From Limnohabitans sp. Jir61 (GTDB lineage: Bacteria; Pseudomonadota; Gammaproteobacteria; Burkholderiales; Burkholderiaceae_C), in the NCBI RefSeq assembly GCF_003063545.1, contig NZ_NESD01000003.1:186001-250000 (forward strand): 64,000 nt of DNA. Direction: 5' to 3'. Position 1 is the first letter of the stretch. The number at the start of each line of letters is the position of its first letter. Shown here in pieces: positions 51,444 to 61,028 of this stretch. The notes under the pieces are model-generated. The model worked only from the letters and a program-made list of their open reading frames with translations. It did not search any database and was not told where the DNA came from. The translations under genes were made by a program, and so were the position numbers.

Positions 51444-52637
51444 ATGAACGTCATTCGCTTCTCTGATTTGTGTGCCAACGGCTCGGCCAAAGGCAAACGT
51501 GTTTTCATCCGCGCCGACCTCAACGTGCCGCAAGACGACGCAGGCCACATCACCGAAGACACCCGCGTGCGCGCCTCTGTGCCCGCCATCGAGATGGCGC
51601 TCAAAGCCGGTGCAGCTGTGATGGTCACGTCTCACTTAGGCCGACCCACTGAGGGCGAGTTCAAACCTGAAGATTCATTGGCGCCTGTGGCTAAGCGTTT
51701 GGGCGAGTTGCTGGGCCGCGATGTGCCGCTGGTGGCCAATTGGGTGGACGGCGTCAAGGTTGAGCCCGGCCATGTGGTACTGCTGGAAAACTGCCGCGTG
51801 AACAAAGGCGAGAAAAAGAACAACGACGAATTAGCCCGCAAGTTGGGCGCGCTGTGCGACATTTTTGTGCACGACGCATTCGGTACCTCGCACCGCGCTG
51901 AAGGCACAACCTACGGCATCGCGCAATATGCGCCCGTGGCCTGCGCAGGTCCGTTGTTAGCCGCTGAGATTGACGCCATCACCAAGGCCTTGGCCAACCC
52001 CAAACGACCACTGGCTGCCATCGTGGCGGGCAGCAAGGTGTCTACCAAGCTGACCATCCTTAAGAGCTTGGCCAACAACGTGGACCAGCTCATCGTGGGC
52101 GGTGGCATTGCCAACACCTTCATGCTGGCCGCAGGCCTGAACATCGGCAAGAGCTTGGCCGAGCACGACTTGGTGGACGAAGCCAAAGCCGTGATCGACA
52201 TCATGAAGGCACGCGGCGCAGAAGTGCCAATCCCGACCGACGTGGTGACTGCCAAAACATTCGCTGCTGACGCAGTGGCCACTGTGAAGAAAGCCACAGA
52301 CGTAGCCGACGACGACATGATCTTGGATATCGGCCCAGAGACCGCAGCCAAGTTGGCCGAGCAACTGATGAAAGCCGGCACGATTGTGTGGAACGGCCCT
52401 GTAGGCGTGTTTGAATTCGCCGCGTTTGAGAACGGTACGAAGACCATTGCGCATGCCATTGCCGAATCTAGCGCCTTCAGCATCGCCGGCGGCGGCGACA
52501 CTTTGGCAGCCATTGCCAAGTACGGCATTGAAAAGCAAGTGGGTTACATCTCTACCGGCGGCGGTGCCTTCTTGGAAGTGCTCGAAGGCAAGACCTTGCC
52601 TGCGTTTGAAATTTTGACCAAGCGCGCTGCGGGCTGA
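51444..52637 (+). CDS. pgk: Phosphoglycerate kinase
   Basis: A 397-residue glycolytic enzyme converting 1,3-bisphosphoglycerate and ADP to 3-phosphoglycerate and ATP. The signature [13 protein letters not shown] is near the start, [11 protein letters not shown] and [14 protein letters not shown] in the N-terminal domain, and GGGDTLAAI plus [13 protein letters not shown] in the C-terminal domain. Ends in a strong terminator, so it is probably monocistronic. Confidence 0.97.
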   Translation: MNVIRFSDLCANGSAKGKRVFIRADLNVPQDDAGHITEDTRVRASVPAIEMALKAGAAVMVTSHLGRPTEGEFKPEDSLAPVAKRLGELLGRDVPLVANWVDGVKVEPGHVVLLENCRVNKGEKKNNDELARKLGALCDIFVHDAFGTSHRAEGTTYGIAQYAPVACAGPLLAAEIDAITKALANPKRPLAAIVAGSKVSTKLTILKSLANNVDQLIVGGGIANTFMLAAGLNIGKSLAEHDLVDEAKAVIDIMKARGAEVPIPTDVVTAKTFAADAVATVKKATDVADDDMILDIGPETAAKLAEQLMKAGTIVWNGPVGVFEFAAFENGTKTIAHAIAESSAFSIAGGGDTLAAIAKYGIEKQVGYISTGGGAFLEVLEGKTLPAFEILTKRAAG

Positions 52638-52678
52638 TACTGTTCATAATTAGAGTTCAACTCAACGAACAATCAAGT

Positions 52679-52704
52679 AACACGGGCATCATGGCCCGTG
52701 TTTT
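52679..52704 (+). terminator. Intrinsic terminator after pgk
   Basis: Stem AACACGGGC / GCCCGTGTT with a 6-base loop and four T at the end. It lies 41 bases past the pgk stop and shows that the ORF track start at 52698 for the next gene is too early. Confidence 0.88.
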
Positions 52705-52721
52705 CATTTGTGGTGTTGAAG

Positions 52722-53015
52722 ATGCGATTCATATTCAATTTTGTTTCCGCTGGGCTTGTACTTTTTCCGCTCACGATCTGGGCTCAAACGTTGCAACCAT
52801 ATCCAATTGGTTCGCCTATGAACTGCGTGACTTTGCCTAATCATGTGGCAATTCAAGACTGTCAGGTGCAGCAAAAAGCACAAGGGCAAGAGTGGGAGAA
52901 GCAAATGAAAGAGCGCTATGCGCCGCTACCCCCCCGATTGAACAGCGTAGAAACCAAACCGCTTATGAATTGCTACAAACGCGAATCAACGGGCGAACAG
53001 GTTTGCGCTCATTAG
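52722..53015 (+). CDS. Small exported protein of unknown function
   Basis: A 97-residue protein with a signal peptide (FNFVSAGLVLFPLTIWAQ, cleavage near WAQ) and four cysteines in the mature part (MNCVTLP, QDCQVQ, MNCYKRE, QVCAH), which could form two disulfides. The middle is charged and glutamine-rich. I do not recognise a family. The ORF track start at 52698 overlaps the pgk terminator, so I use the ATG at 52722, which has only a weak GAAG ribosome binding site. Convergent with the next gene, with two bases between the stops. Confidence 0.6.
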   Translation: MRFIFNFVSAGLVLFPLTIWAQTLQPYPIGSPMNCVTLPNHVAIQDCQVQQKAQGQEWEKQMKERYAPLPPRLNSVETKPLMNCYKRESTGEQVCAH

Positions 53016-53017
53016 CC

Positions 53018-53389
53018 TCACCAAGCACACGCAAACGAAAATAACTGTCGGCTCATGCTGTCTTGGCTGATGGGTCGCCAGCCCTCGGGCACGGGCAGGG
53101 CTTTGATGGCGGGGCCGTTGCCCATTTTGTTGGGGTGGCTGCTGGCGCTGAGGGTTTTGTATTTGCCTTCGGTGCAGTCGTAGTCAATGTGGGACTTGAC
53201 CGATTGTTGGCCAGTGGCGTCGGGTGCATTCAGGTCGTACACCACCCACACGCGGCGGTTGTAGCCCATTTTTTGGATGGACATGGAGTCGATGTAGACA
53301 GTAGCCACTTCGTTGCGCGTGACCGTCACCCACATGGCCTGAGCGGCGGCACATGCGAGCAAGAGCAAAAGTAAAACAAGGCGTTTCAT
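53018..53389 (-). CDS. Surface-adhesin protein E-like exported protein
   Basis: A 123-residue protein with signal peptide (MKRLVLLLLLLACAAAQA) and a small beta domain showing VTVTRNEVATVYIDSMSIQKMG, RRVWVVYDLN, SHIDYDCTEGKY and a C-terminal FACAW; the two cysteines may pair. The pattern matches the surface-adhesin E family (PF16747 as I recall), abundant in Comamonadaceae, in which most members have unknown function. It stands alone, upstream of the desaturase terminator. Confidence 0.72.
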   Translation of the reverse strand: MKRLVLLLLLLACAAAQAMWVTVTRNEVATVYIDSMSIQKMGYNRRVWVVYDLNAPDATGQQSVKSHIDYDCTEGKYKTLSASSHPNKMGNGPAIKALPVPEGWRPISQDSMSRQLFSFACAW

Positions 53390-53406
53390 GGGTGTGAAGC
53401 GTACAA

Positions 53407-53445
53407 GAAAAAGCCCCGCAAATTCGTGTGAACTTGCGGGGCTTT
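53407..53445 (-). terminator. Intrinsic terminator after the fatty acid desaturase gene
   Basis: Perfect 12-bp stem AAAGCCCCGCAA / TTGCGGGGCTTT with a 12-base loop; on the minus strand it continues into TTTTT. It lies 15 bases past the desaturase stop. Confidence 0.9.
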
Positions 53446-53459
53446 GAAAGGTTAAAAAC

Positions 53460-54545
53460 TTAAGCGGCTTTCATAGCGCGAGGGCTGGTGACCTTGCCGT
53501 CATACGTGGTCCAGCTGTCGGTCTTGAAGTCATACAGCTTGCAGTCGCGAGCGGTTTGCACATACCAGCTCCAAGAGAAAGGCTGAACGATGATGCGTTC
53601 TGGCAGCAACTCTTCGAGTTTGCTTTGCGCTTGCTTGAGCTTGTACAGAGGGATGCTCATGTCCAAGTGGTGAGCGGTGTGCTCCATGATGTGGTGCATC
53701 AGCGAGCCGATGTTGAATGGGAAGGTCAAGTGCACAGTGGTGGACACAAAAGGCGAAGCCTTTGACCAACCTGTGCGCTCTTCGTGCCAAGACACGTCCA
53801 CATGGGTGTGGTGCACGTACACCACGAACCCAATCATGGTCACCCAGAAGAAGAAGGGCACAGCCACACCCATCAACAAGATGTAGCCAATGGTTTGTTC
53901 AGTGGCAATCGCTGCCCACACCATGGCAGCCATCCAAGCCGCGCCAAAGGCGGTGATGAGCAAGCAGTCTTTGATGAAGATGGGACGGCGTGTAGGCATG
54001 TTCTTTTCGTTGGGGAACACCATCTTGTTCCACCAGATTTCGATCATGTAGTACAGGCCAGGTGCCCAGCCGCTGCGGTAGATGCGGTCTTTGAGTTTGG
54101 CACCTGTGCTCAAGGCTGCGTACTCTTCGGGGGTGTAAGGGGCCCAGACGAAGTCAAAGTTTTTGAGGTTGGTGTAGCCGTGGTGCACCACGTTGTGGCC
54201 GATGTCCCACAAGCTGTAGGCGGTCAACGAAGGCAAGAAAGCGATGCGGCCCAACCACTTGTTGAGGTTGCGGTGCGGTGTGAGGCTTTGGTGGCAAGCG
54301 TCGTGGCCGATGATGAACAGACGGCCAATCACGAAGCCAGCAGCGCAGCCGCTCAGGAGCTTGGCCCACCAAGCGTCGAAATACACGGTGCCAGCCATCA
54401 GGGCGGCCCACAGAACGTAGTCAACGACGAGCATCACGATGGCGAGCACGGTGGTGCGCTCAGCCAAAGGGATCAACCACTCGCGCATGACTTTGCGGTG
54501 TGGCATGGGTTCGCCGGGGAGGATAGGTTGGATATGTGTGGTCAT
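53460..54545 (-). CDS. Membrane fatty acid desaturase
   Basis: A 361-residue di-iron membrane desaturase. Three histidine boxes are present: HDACH (81-85), HNVVHH (117-122) and HTAHH (289-293), with hydrophobic helices between (TTVLAIVMLVVDYVLWAALM, GYILLMGVAVPFFFWVTMIGFVVYV). The arrangement is that of acyl-lipid omega-6/delta-12-like desaturases, which add a double bond to membrane lipids, often on cold shift. The electron donor is not encoded nearby. Monocistronic, with its own terminator; divergent from pyk. Confidence 0.92.
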   Translation of the reverse strand: MTTHIQPILPGEPMPHRKVMREWLIPLAERTTVLAIVMLVVDYVLWAALMAGTVYFDAWWAKLLSGCAAGFVIGRLFIIGHDACHQSLTPHRNLNKWLGRIAFLPSLTAYSLWDIGHNVVHHGYTNLKNFDFVWAPYTPEEYAALSTGAKLKDRIYRSGWAPGLYYMIEIWWNKMVFPNEKNMPTRRPIFIKDCLLITAFGAAWMAAMVWAAIATEQTIGYILLMGVAVPFFFWVTMIGFVVYVHHTHVDVSWHEERTGWSKASPFVSTTVHLTFPFNIGSLMHHIMEHTAHHLDMSIPLYKLKQAQSKLEELLPERIIVQPFSWSWYVQTARDCKLYDFKTDSWTTYDGKVTSPRAMKAA

Positions 54546-54783
54546 AGAAAATGAATCTTAGGTGGTCGGTGCAGATGTGCACTGATTTGCATCAATTACT
54601 TCCCCGATTATCGTCGCATACGCATAAAAAGTGGGTGTTTACCCGTTGCTGAGCCAAGGCCATAGGTCATAAAAGAGACATAAAGAATTCGTTTGCTAGC
54701 GTCGGTGCGTTGAAAACCAACGAAAACTTCCCCATTAAGCGTGTCAGAATCAAACAAACAAAAAACCAACAGGAGACATCAAT
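54546..54783. promoter_or_regulatory. Divergent control region between desaturase and pyk
   Basis: A 238-base gap, the longest in the window. It must hold both promoters. TGCA occurs three times in 22 bases (54570, 54578, 54588) close to the desaturase start, and TTGAAA at 54710-54715 is a possible -35 for pyk without a good -10. A clear ribosome binding site (CAGGAGA) precedes the pyk ATG. No RNA gene or ORF is evident. Confidence 0.35.
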
Positions 54784-56217
54784 ATGGCCCGTCACGCCAC
54801 CAAAATCGTTGCCACTTTAGGCCCCGCTTCCAGCGACCCCGCATTGCTAGAGGCCATGATCCGCGCTGGCGTGAATGTGGTGCGACTGAATTTCAGCCAC
54901 GGCAAAGCCCAAGACCATATTGACCGCGCTCGACTCGTGCGCGAGGCCGCCGCCCGTGCAGGCCGCGAAGTGGCCATCATGGCCGACTTGCAAGGGCCAA
55001 AAATCCGAGTTGGCAAGTTTGTCGATGGCAAGGTCATGCTCGAGAACGGCGCGAAGTTTGTGCTTGATGCCTCACGCACCGAGCCCGGTGATTTGCAAGG
55101 CGTGGGCTTGGACTACAAAGAGCTGCCCCGCGATGTGAAGCCTGGCGACTTGCTGTTGCTCAACGACGGTTTGATTGTGTTGACCGTCGAAGCCGTGCGC
55201 GGTGAGCAAGTGCACACCACCGTCAAGGTGGGTGGCGAGTTGTCCAACAACAAAGGCATCAACAAACAAGGTGGCGGCTTGACAGCACCAGCCCTGACGG
55301 GCAAAGACATGGAAGACATCAAAACCGCGATGAGCTTCCAAGCGGATTACCTCGCAGTGAGCTTCCCCAAAAACGCGACCGACATGGAAATGGCGCGCCA
55401 ACTGGCCAACGTGGCTGGCGCTGAGTACAAACACAAGCCGGGCTTGATTGCCAAGATTGAACGCGCCGAGGCCATCCCGCTGCTCGACGAAATTTTGCGT
55501 GCCAGCGACGGCATCATGGTGGCGCGTGGCGACTTGGCCGTGGAAGTGGGCAACGCTGCTGTGCCCGCGCTGCAAAAACGCATGATCAAGCTGGCGCGTC
55601 AGCACGACAAAGTGGTGATCACCGCGACGCAAATGATGGAAAGCATGATCACCAACCCCGTGCCCACACGCGCCGAAGTGAGTGACGTGGCCAATGCCGT
55701 GATTGACGGCACAGATGCCGTGATGCTCAGCGCCGAAACGGCGGCAGGCAAGTACCCGCTGGAAACCGTGCAAGAAATGTCCAAAATTTGCGAGGCTGCC
55801 GAAGCCGCTGAAGATGTGGAACTGGACGCCGATTTCAAAGGCCAAACCTTCAACCGCATTGACCAAACCATTGCGATGGGCGCTTTATTTACCGCGCACC
55901 ACTTGGGCGCCAAAGCCATCGTGGCCTTGACCGAGTCTGGCTCCACCGCGCTGTGGATGAGCCGTCATCGCATTCACATCCCCATCTACGCCGTGACCAC
56001 CAAAGTGGCGTCGCAACGCCGCATGGCCTTGTTCCGCAACGTGCGCCCCTTGTTGATGGACACCAGCGCTGACCGCGATACGGCCCTAGCCCAAGCAGAA
56101 GCGCATCTAAAGTTGCGCGGCATTGTGGATGCGGGCGATGTGTACGCCATCACCTGTGGCGACCCGATGGGTACGCCAGGCGGCACGAACATGCTGCGCA
56201 TTTGCGAAGTCCGTTAA
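54784..56217 (+). CDS. pyk: Pyruvate kinase
   Basis: A 477-residue enzyme transferring phosphate from phosphoenolpyruvate to ADP. KIVATLGPASS at the start, RLNFSHG, the active-site block IMVARGDLAVEVG, the ATQMMESM segment and SAETAAGKYP are all present; the C-terminal allosteric domain ends PGGTNMLRICEV. Length is normal for the bacterial PykA/PykF forms. Confidence 0.97.
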   Translation: MARHATKIVATLGPASSDPALLEAMIRAGVNVVRLNFSHGKAQDHIDRARLVREAAARAGREVAIMADLQGPKIRVGKFVDGKVMLENGAKFVLDASRTEPGDLQGVGLDYKELPRDVKPGDLLLLNDGLIVLTVEAVRGEQVHTTVKVGGELSNNKGINKQGGGLTAPALTGKDMEDIKTAMSFQADYLAVSFPKNATDMEMARQLANVAGAEYKHKPGLIAKIERAEAIPLLDEILRASDGIMVARGDLAVEVGNAAVPALQKRMIKLARQHDKVVITATQMMESMITNPVPTRAEVSDVANAVIDGTDAVMLSAETAAGKYPLETVQEMSKICEAAEAAEDVELDADFKGQTFNRIDQTIAMGALFTAHHLGAKAIVALTESGSTALWMSRHRIHIPIYAVTTKVASQRRMALFRNVRPLLMDTSADRDTALAQAEAHLKLRGIVDAGDVYAITCGDPMGTPGGTNMLRICEVR

Positions 56218-56240
56218 GCACGCTTTCCGCATAGATGCAC

Positions 56241-56268
56241 AGCTGGCGCGCTCTAGCGCCTGTCAGCT
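56241..56268 (+). other. Hairpin after pyk
   Basis: GGCGC-GCTCTA-GCGCC is nested within an outer AGCT/AGCT pairing. No T-run follows, so whether it terminates pyk transcription is uncertain; it may instead lie in the fba leader. Confidence 0.35.
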
Positions 56269-56336
56269 GGGTGCGATGCTGCGGCCTTTAAAATTGGCAG
56301 CAGTTACATCAGTTTTTAATTTTTGAGGATTTCCCC

Positions 56337-57401
56337 ATGGCACTCGTATCAATGCGCGAACTTCTGGACCACGCTGCAGAGCACGGTTACGGCATTCCAG
56401 CTTTCAACGTCAATAACTTGGAGCAAGTGCAAGCCGTGATGATGGCTGCTGACGCTGTGGGCGCGCCTGTGATCTTGCAAGCCAGTGCTGGCGCACGCAA
56501 ATACGCGGGTGAGCCGTTCATCAAGCATTTGATCCAAGCCGCCACCGAAGCCTACCCACACATTCCTTTGGTCATGCACCAAGACCACGGCACATCGCCC
56601 AAGATTTGCCAAGGCGCGATTGACCTTGGCTTTGGCTCCGTCATGATGGACGGCTCATTGATGGAAGACGGCAAAACGCCTTCTAGCTTTGAGTACAACG
56701 TGCAAGTCACCCAACAAGTGGTGGCCATGGCGCACAAAGTGGGCGTGTCTGTTGAAGGTGAATTGGGTTGCTTGGGCAATTTGGAAACTGGCGAAGCCGG
56801 TGAAGAAGACGGCATTGGCGCCGTAGGCAAACTCGACCACAGCCAAATGTTGACCGACCCAGAAGAAGCCGCGCAGTTTGTCAAAGCCACGCAGCTCGAT
56901 GCGTTGGCCATTGCCATCGGTACCAGCCACGGCGCATACAAGTTCACACGCGAGCCCACCGGCGACATCTTGGCCATCAGCCGCGTCAAAGAAATTCACG
57001 CGCGCATTCCCAACACCCACTTGGTCATGCACGGCTCTAGTAGCGTGCCGCAAGACCTGTTGGCCATCATCAACCAATACGGCGGCAAGATGAAAACGAC
57101 GTTTGGCGTGCCCGTGTCTGAAATTCAAGAAGCCATCAAGCACGGCGTGCGCAAGGTCAACATTGACACCGACATCCGTTTGGCCATGACAGCTGCGGCT
57201 CGCAAGTTCATGTTTGAGAACCCAGAAAAATTCGACGCCCGCGAATGGCTCAAGCCTGCCCGCGAAGCTGCGATGAACATTTGCAAACAACGCTATTTGG
57301 AATTCGGTTGCGAAGGCCAAGGTGCAAAGGTCAAGGGCGACAGCCTCTCTGTAGTGGCTGCCAAGTACGCCAAGGGCGAACTCGCTCAGTTGGTGAAGTA
57401 A
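56337..57401 (+). CDS. fba: Fructose-bisphosphate aldolase, class II
   Basis: A 354-residue zinc-dependent aldolase that interconverts fructose 1,6-bisphosphate with two triose phosphates. The zinc and catalytic region is [50 protein letters not shown] and the [10 protein letters not shown] glycine loop follow; [15 protein letters not shown] is near the C-terminus. The sequence resembles the CbbA-type aldolases of Betaproteobacteria. GAGGA lies 7 bases before the ATG. Followed closely by purC. Confidence 0.96.
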   Translation: MALVSMRELLDHAAEHGYGIPAFNVNNLEQVQAVMMAADAVGAPVILQASAGARKYAGEPFIKHLIQAATEAYPHIPLVMHQDHGTSPKICQGAIDLGFGSVMMDGSLMEDGKTPSSFEYNVQVTQQVVAMAHKVGVSVEGELGCLGNLETGEAGEEDGIGAVGKLDHSQMLTDPEEAAQFVKATQLDALAIAIGTSHGAYKFTREPTGDILAISRVKEIHARIPNTHLVMHGSSSVPQDLLAIINQYGGKMKTTFGVPVSEIQEAIKHGVRKVNIDTDIRLAMTAAARKFMFENPEKFDAREWLKPAREAAMNICKQRYLEFGCEGQGAKVKGDSLSVVAAKYAKGELAQLVK

Positions 57402-57404
57402 TAC

Positions 57405-58310
57405 ATGACAGCTCTGCACACCTCTGCGCTCACTTCTTTGCCTTTGCTCGCACGCGGCAAAGTGCGCGACAACTATGCCGTGGGCGACGACCGCATCTTG
57501 ATGGTGGCCTCAGACCGCATCAGCGCGTTTGACGTCATCATGGGCGAAGCCATTCCGGGCAAGGGCGAGTTGCTCACCCAGATGGCTTTGTTTTGGTTCA
57601 AGAAACTCGGTCATATTTGCCCCAACCACTTGACGGGTGAAGCGCCTGAGAGCGTGGTGAGTGCGGACGAAGTGGGTCAGGTCATTGGTCGCTCGATGTT
57701 GGTTAAACGCTTGAAGCCCATCCCTGTGGAAGCAGTGGTGCGCGGCTACTTGGCAGGCAGCGGCTGGCAGGAATACCAAGAGAACCAAGCGGTGTGCGGC
57801 GTCAAGCTGCCCAAAGGTTTGAAGAACGCCAGCAAATTGCCAGAGCCCATCTTCACACCAGCCGCCAAAGCGGCCGTGGGTGACCACGACGAGAACATCA
57901 CTTACGAACAAGTGGTGGAGATGATTGGCAGTGGCTTGGCCGAGAAGATCAAAACCGTCAGCATCGCCTTGTACGAAACCGCGCGTGATGTGGCTGCAGC
58001 CAAGGGCATCATCATTGCCGACACGAAGTTTGAGTTTGGTTTGGATGCCAACAACGACTTGGTCTTGATGGACGAGGTGCTCACACCTGATTCTTCACGC
58101 TACTGGCCAGCGGATAGCTACGCGCAAAGCTTCAAAGAAGGCGTGAACCCACCGAGCTACGACAAGCAGTTCTTGCGCGATTGGCTGGAGACAGCCCAAG
58201 TGCAAGGTAAGCCTTGGAGCAAATCACCGCCTGCGCCGCATTTGCCGCAAGAGGTGATTGCCCAAACCGCCGCCAAGTACCAAGAGGCTTGGGATCGGTT
58301 GAAGGACTGA
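57405..58310 (+). CDS. purC: Phosphoribosylaminoimidazole-succinocarboxamide synthase
   Basis: A 301-residue SAICAR synthase of purine biosynthesis. [40 protein letters not shown] at the N-terminus, [25 protein letters not shown] and [10 protein letters not shown] are conserved blocks. It lies 3 bases after fba and is probably co-transcribed. Convergent with cnoX (4-base gap). Confidence 0.97.
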   Translation: MTALHTSALTSLPLLARGKVRDNYAVGDDRILMVASDRISAFDVIMGEAIPGKGELLTQMALFWFKKLGHICPNHLTGEAPESVVSADEVGQVIGRSMLVKRLKPIPVEAVVRGYLAGSGWQEYQENQAVCGVKLPKGLKNASKLPEPIFTPAAKAAVGDHDENITYEQVVEMIGSGLAEKIKTVSIALYETARDVAAAKGIIIADTKFEFGLDANNDLVLMDEVLTPDSSRYWPADSYAQSFKEGVNPPSYDKQFLRDWLETAQVQGKPWSKSPPAPHLPQEVIAQTAAKYQEAWDRLKD

Positions 58311-58314
58311 AACC

Positions 58315-59271
58315 TCAGTTCAGCGCCATGCTGAGCTTGCGGCGGTAGCGAGAGATCAACTCCAACACGGGGTCTTCTTGCACCGCAGCTTTGCCGGTTA
58401 ACTCGATGCCGCCTGCGGATTTGCCGAAGGCGGCATCGTCCGTTTTGGGCTTGGGAGGTGTCATCAGCTCCAAGATGGACACATAGGTCTTGCGCGCCAC
58501 GTCGTTGTTCCACGTCTTGTCGCGCATGATGATTTCCAGCAACTCGTCCATCGCGGCTTCAAACAATTCGGCGGCTATCAGCACGCGGGCTTTGGCCAAG
58601 CGGGTGTCGAAGTCGCGTTTGTTTTGGGCGATGGCGGCTTCGAACTGCTCAAAGGTCCACTCGGCGCGTGGGTCAGTGGACACAAACACCAAGGCTTGCA
58701 GCCAGTAGTTGAGCGCATCAAAGCGCAGTTGCAGTGGGATTTCGGTCAGCTTAGGTGCCAGTGCTGCTTGCGCTTCTTCTAGCTCGCCCACCGAAATCAA
58801 CAACTTGACCAAGTTGTAACGGGTTTCGTCGTCAGCGGTGTTGAGGCTCAAAGCCTCTTGCAGCTTGGCGATGGCGGCTTGTGCATCTCCCGCGTTGATG
58901 AGTTGCTCGGCCTCTTGGGCATCGGCCTGTGCAGCCACTTCGTTGTCGGATGGCAAATGCTTGTCTAAGAATTCGCGCACCTTGCCTTCTGGCAACGCAC
59001 CCATGAAGCCGTCCACAGGGCGACCGTCCATGAGCAAGATGCAGGTGGGTAGGCTCTTCACGCCAAACGCACCGGCCAGCTGTTGCTCGGTGTCAGCGTT
59101 GATTTTGACCAGCTTAAAGCGGCCTTGGTAGTCAGCTTCTAGCTTTTCGAGGACGGGGCCGAGTGATTTACACGGGGCGCACCAGTCGGCCCAGAAGTCC
59201 ACCAGCACAGGGGTGGTTTGTGAGGCGCCAATCACATCGGCCTCGAAATTTTCCATCGTCACATCAATCAT
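58315..59271 (-). CDS. cnoX: Thioredoxin-TPR co-chaperone CnoX (YbbN)
   Basis: A 318-residue protein with an N-terminal thioredoxin domain (~1-108) and a TPR-like C-terminal region. The redox site is a full WCAPC (Cys31, Cys34), unlike E. coli CnoX, whose site is degenerate (SxxC). It may thus be an active oxidoreductase as well as a holdase that hands clients to DnaK/GroEL, as described for alphaproteobacterial CnoX. Divergent from purE. Confidence 0.92.
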   Translation of the reverse strand: MIDVTMENFEADVIGASQTTPVLVDFWADWCAPCKSLGPVLEKLEADYQGRFKLVKINADTEQQLAGAFGVKSLPTCILLMDGRPVDGFMGALPEGKVREFLDKHLPSDNEVAAQADAQEAEQLINAGDAQAAIAKLQEALSLNTADDETRYNLVKLLISVGELEEAQAALAPKLTEIPLQLRFDALNYWLQALVFVSTDPRAEWTFEQFEAAIAQNKRDFDTRLAKARVLIAAELFEAAMDELLEIIMRDKTWNNDVARKTYVSILELMTPPKPKTDDAAFGKSAGGIELTGKAAVQEDPVLELISRYRRKLSMALN

Positions 59272-59317
59272 GGGGGTCCCGTCTTAAAATTCGTTTTTGC
59301 TCACACACAGCCACATC

Positions 59318-59809
59318 ATGACCCAGTGCCAAGTCGGTGTCGTCATGGGTTCCAATTCCGATTGGGACACCATGCAACATGCAGCCCAGATTCTCCAAGA
59401 ATTTGGCGTCTCTTTTGAAACCCGCGTCGTTTCAGCCCACCGCATGCCCGATGACATGTTTGCCTACGCTGAAAGCTCGCAAGGCCGTGGCCTGCGCGCC
59501 ATCATCGCAGGTGCGGGCGGTGCAGCCCACTTACCCGGCATGATTGCTGCCAAAACCATCGTGCCCGTGCTGGGAGTGCCGGTGGCGAGCAAGCATTTAC
59601 AAGGTGTGGACTCTTTGCACAGCATTGTGCAAATGCCCAAAGGGATTCCGGTGGCTACCTTCGCTATTGGCAATGCGGGTGCTGCCAACGCAGCTTTGTT
59701 TGCGGTGGCTTTGCTGGCATCGACCGATGCCGTTTTGGCCGAGAAGCTGCAGGCCTTCCGTGTGGCGCAAACCGAAGTGGCGCGCAACATGACTTTGCCT
59801 CCCGTATGA
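59318..59809 (+). CDS. purE: N5-carboxyaminoimidazole ribonucleotide mutase
   Basis: A 163-residue class I PurE, shown by [16 protein letters not shown], the [10 protein letters not shown] histidine motif and [13 protein letters not shown]. It moves the carboxylate of N5-CAIR to give CAIR. The ORF track starts at 59297; the ATG at 59318 ([11 protein letters not shown]) fits the family. Overlaps purK by 4 bases. Confidence 0.96.
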   Translation: MTQCQVGVVMGSNSDWDTMQHAAQILQEFGVSFETRVVSAHRMPDDMFAYAESSQGRGLRAIIAGAGGAAHLPGMIAAKTIVPVLGVPVASKHLQGVDSLHSIVQMPKGIPVATFAIGNAGAANAALFAVALLASTDAVLAEKLQAFRVAQTEVARNMTLPPV

Positions 59810-60978
59810 GTCAAACGCTAAAGCCTTTGCTGCCCGGCTCCACCTTGGGCGTGTTGGGCGGTGGTCAGTTGGGTCGTATGTGGGCGCATGTGGCGCAGCG
59901 CATGGGCTACAACACCGCGGTGCTAGACCCCGATGCGCATAGCCCCGCAGGCTTGGTGAGCCATCACCACATCCACACCGATTACTTAGACCTCGCAGGC
60001 TTGAAGCAACTTGCCACTGTGTGCCAAGCGGTAACCACCGAGTTTGAGAACGTGCCCGCCGACGCGCTGGCGCAACTCGCAGCCACGCTGCCTGTGTCAC
60101 CTGCCGCATCTGCCGTGGCCGTGGCGCAAGACCGTGCGCGCGAGAAAGCCCATTTTGTGAAATGTGGCGTGCCTGTGGCTCCGCATGCGGTGATTGACAC
60201 GGCAGAGCAACTCGCCGCCGTGAACGACCACTTGCTGCCCGGCATTTTGAAAACCTCTCGCATGGGCTACGACGGCAAAGGCCAGTTGCGCGTGACTACG
60301 CGTGACGAGCTCAACGCCGGTTGGGCCAAGCTTGGAAGCGTGCCTTGTGTGCTCGAAAAAATGTTGCCCTTGGCTAGCGAATGCTCGGTCATCGTGGCGC
60401 GTGGCCGCGATGGCGAGATGGTGAACTTGCCCGTGCAACGCAACTTGCACCGTGATGGCATCTTGGCCGTGACCGAGGTGTTTGCTGGCAACGTGCCTGA
60501 AGCCTTGGCCAACCAAGCCATCACCGCCGCAAAAGCTGTGGCGCAAGAGCTGAACTATGTGGGCGTGTTGTGCGTGGAGTTTTTTGTGTTGGCTGATGGT
60601 TCGTTAGTCGTCAACGAAATTGCCCCTCGCCCGCACAACAGCGGCCACTACAGCCAAGACGCTTGCGATGTGTCGCAGTTTGAACTGCAAGTGCGCACCA
60701 TGGCCGATTTGCCTTTGACGCAGCCGCGTTTGCACAGCCCCGCGGTCATGCTGAATTTGTTGGGTGATTTGTGGTTTGCAAATGCGAATGCTGAGCAAGT
60801 CGAGCCCGCATGGCAACAAGTGCTGGCGCTACCCGGCACACATTTGCATCTGTACGGCAAACGCGAAGCGCGCGTGGGCCGCAAGATGGGCCACCTCAAC
60901 GTCACCGCGGCTACGCCAGAAGCCGCAAGTGTTGTGGCTTTGCAAGCGGCTGCTATTCTGGGTATCGCGCCGTTTTAA
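59806..60978 (+). CDS. purK: N5-carboxyaminoimidazole ribonucleotide synthase
   Basis: A 390-residue ATP-grasp enzyme making N5-CAIR from AIR, ATP and bicarbonate. [12 protein letters not shown], the [13 protein letters not shown] loop, [20 protein letters not shown] and the C-terminal MGHLNVTA block are conserved. Coupled with purE; the Sua5 gene begins 50 bases downstream. Confidence 0.96.
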   Translation: MSQTLKPLLPGSTLGVLGGGQLGRMWAHVAQRMGYNTAVLDPDAHSPAGLVSHHHIHTDYLDLAGLKQLATVCQAVTTEFENVPADALAQLAATLPVSPAASAVAVAQDRAREKAHFVKCGVPVAPHAVIDTAEQLAAVNDHLLPGILKTSRMGYDGKGQLRVTTRDELNAGWAKLGSVPCVLEKMLPLASECSVIVARGRDGEMVNLPVQRNLHRDGILAVTEVFAGNVPEALANQAITAAKAVAQELNYVGVLCVEFFVLADGSLVVNEIAPRPHNSGHYSQDACDVSQFELQVRTMADLPLTQPRLHSPAVMLNLLGDLWFANANAEQVEPAWQQVLALPGTHLHLYGKREARVGRKMGHLNVTAATPEAASVVALQAAAILGIAPF

Positions 60979-61028
60979 CGGCGTCATACCGATTGCACCA
61001 ACGTATCAAACGACGACGTACTTGCCCC

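Noticed and set aside
53784-54554. 256-aa plus-strand ORF opposite the desaturase
   Set aside because: Reverse complement of the conserved histidine-box gene; no independent support.
55072-55866. 264-aa minus-strand ORF opposite pyk
   Set aside because: Shadow of pyruvate kinase, Phe/His-rich without motifs.
56655-57419. 254-aa minus-strand ORF opposite fba
   Set aside because: Shadow frame of the aldolase gene.
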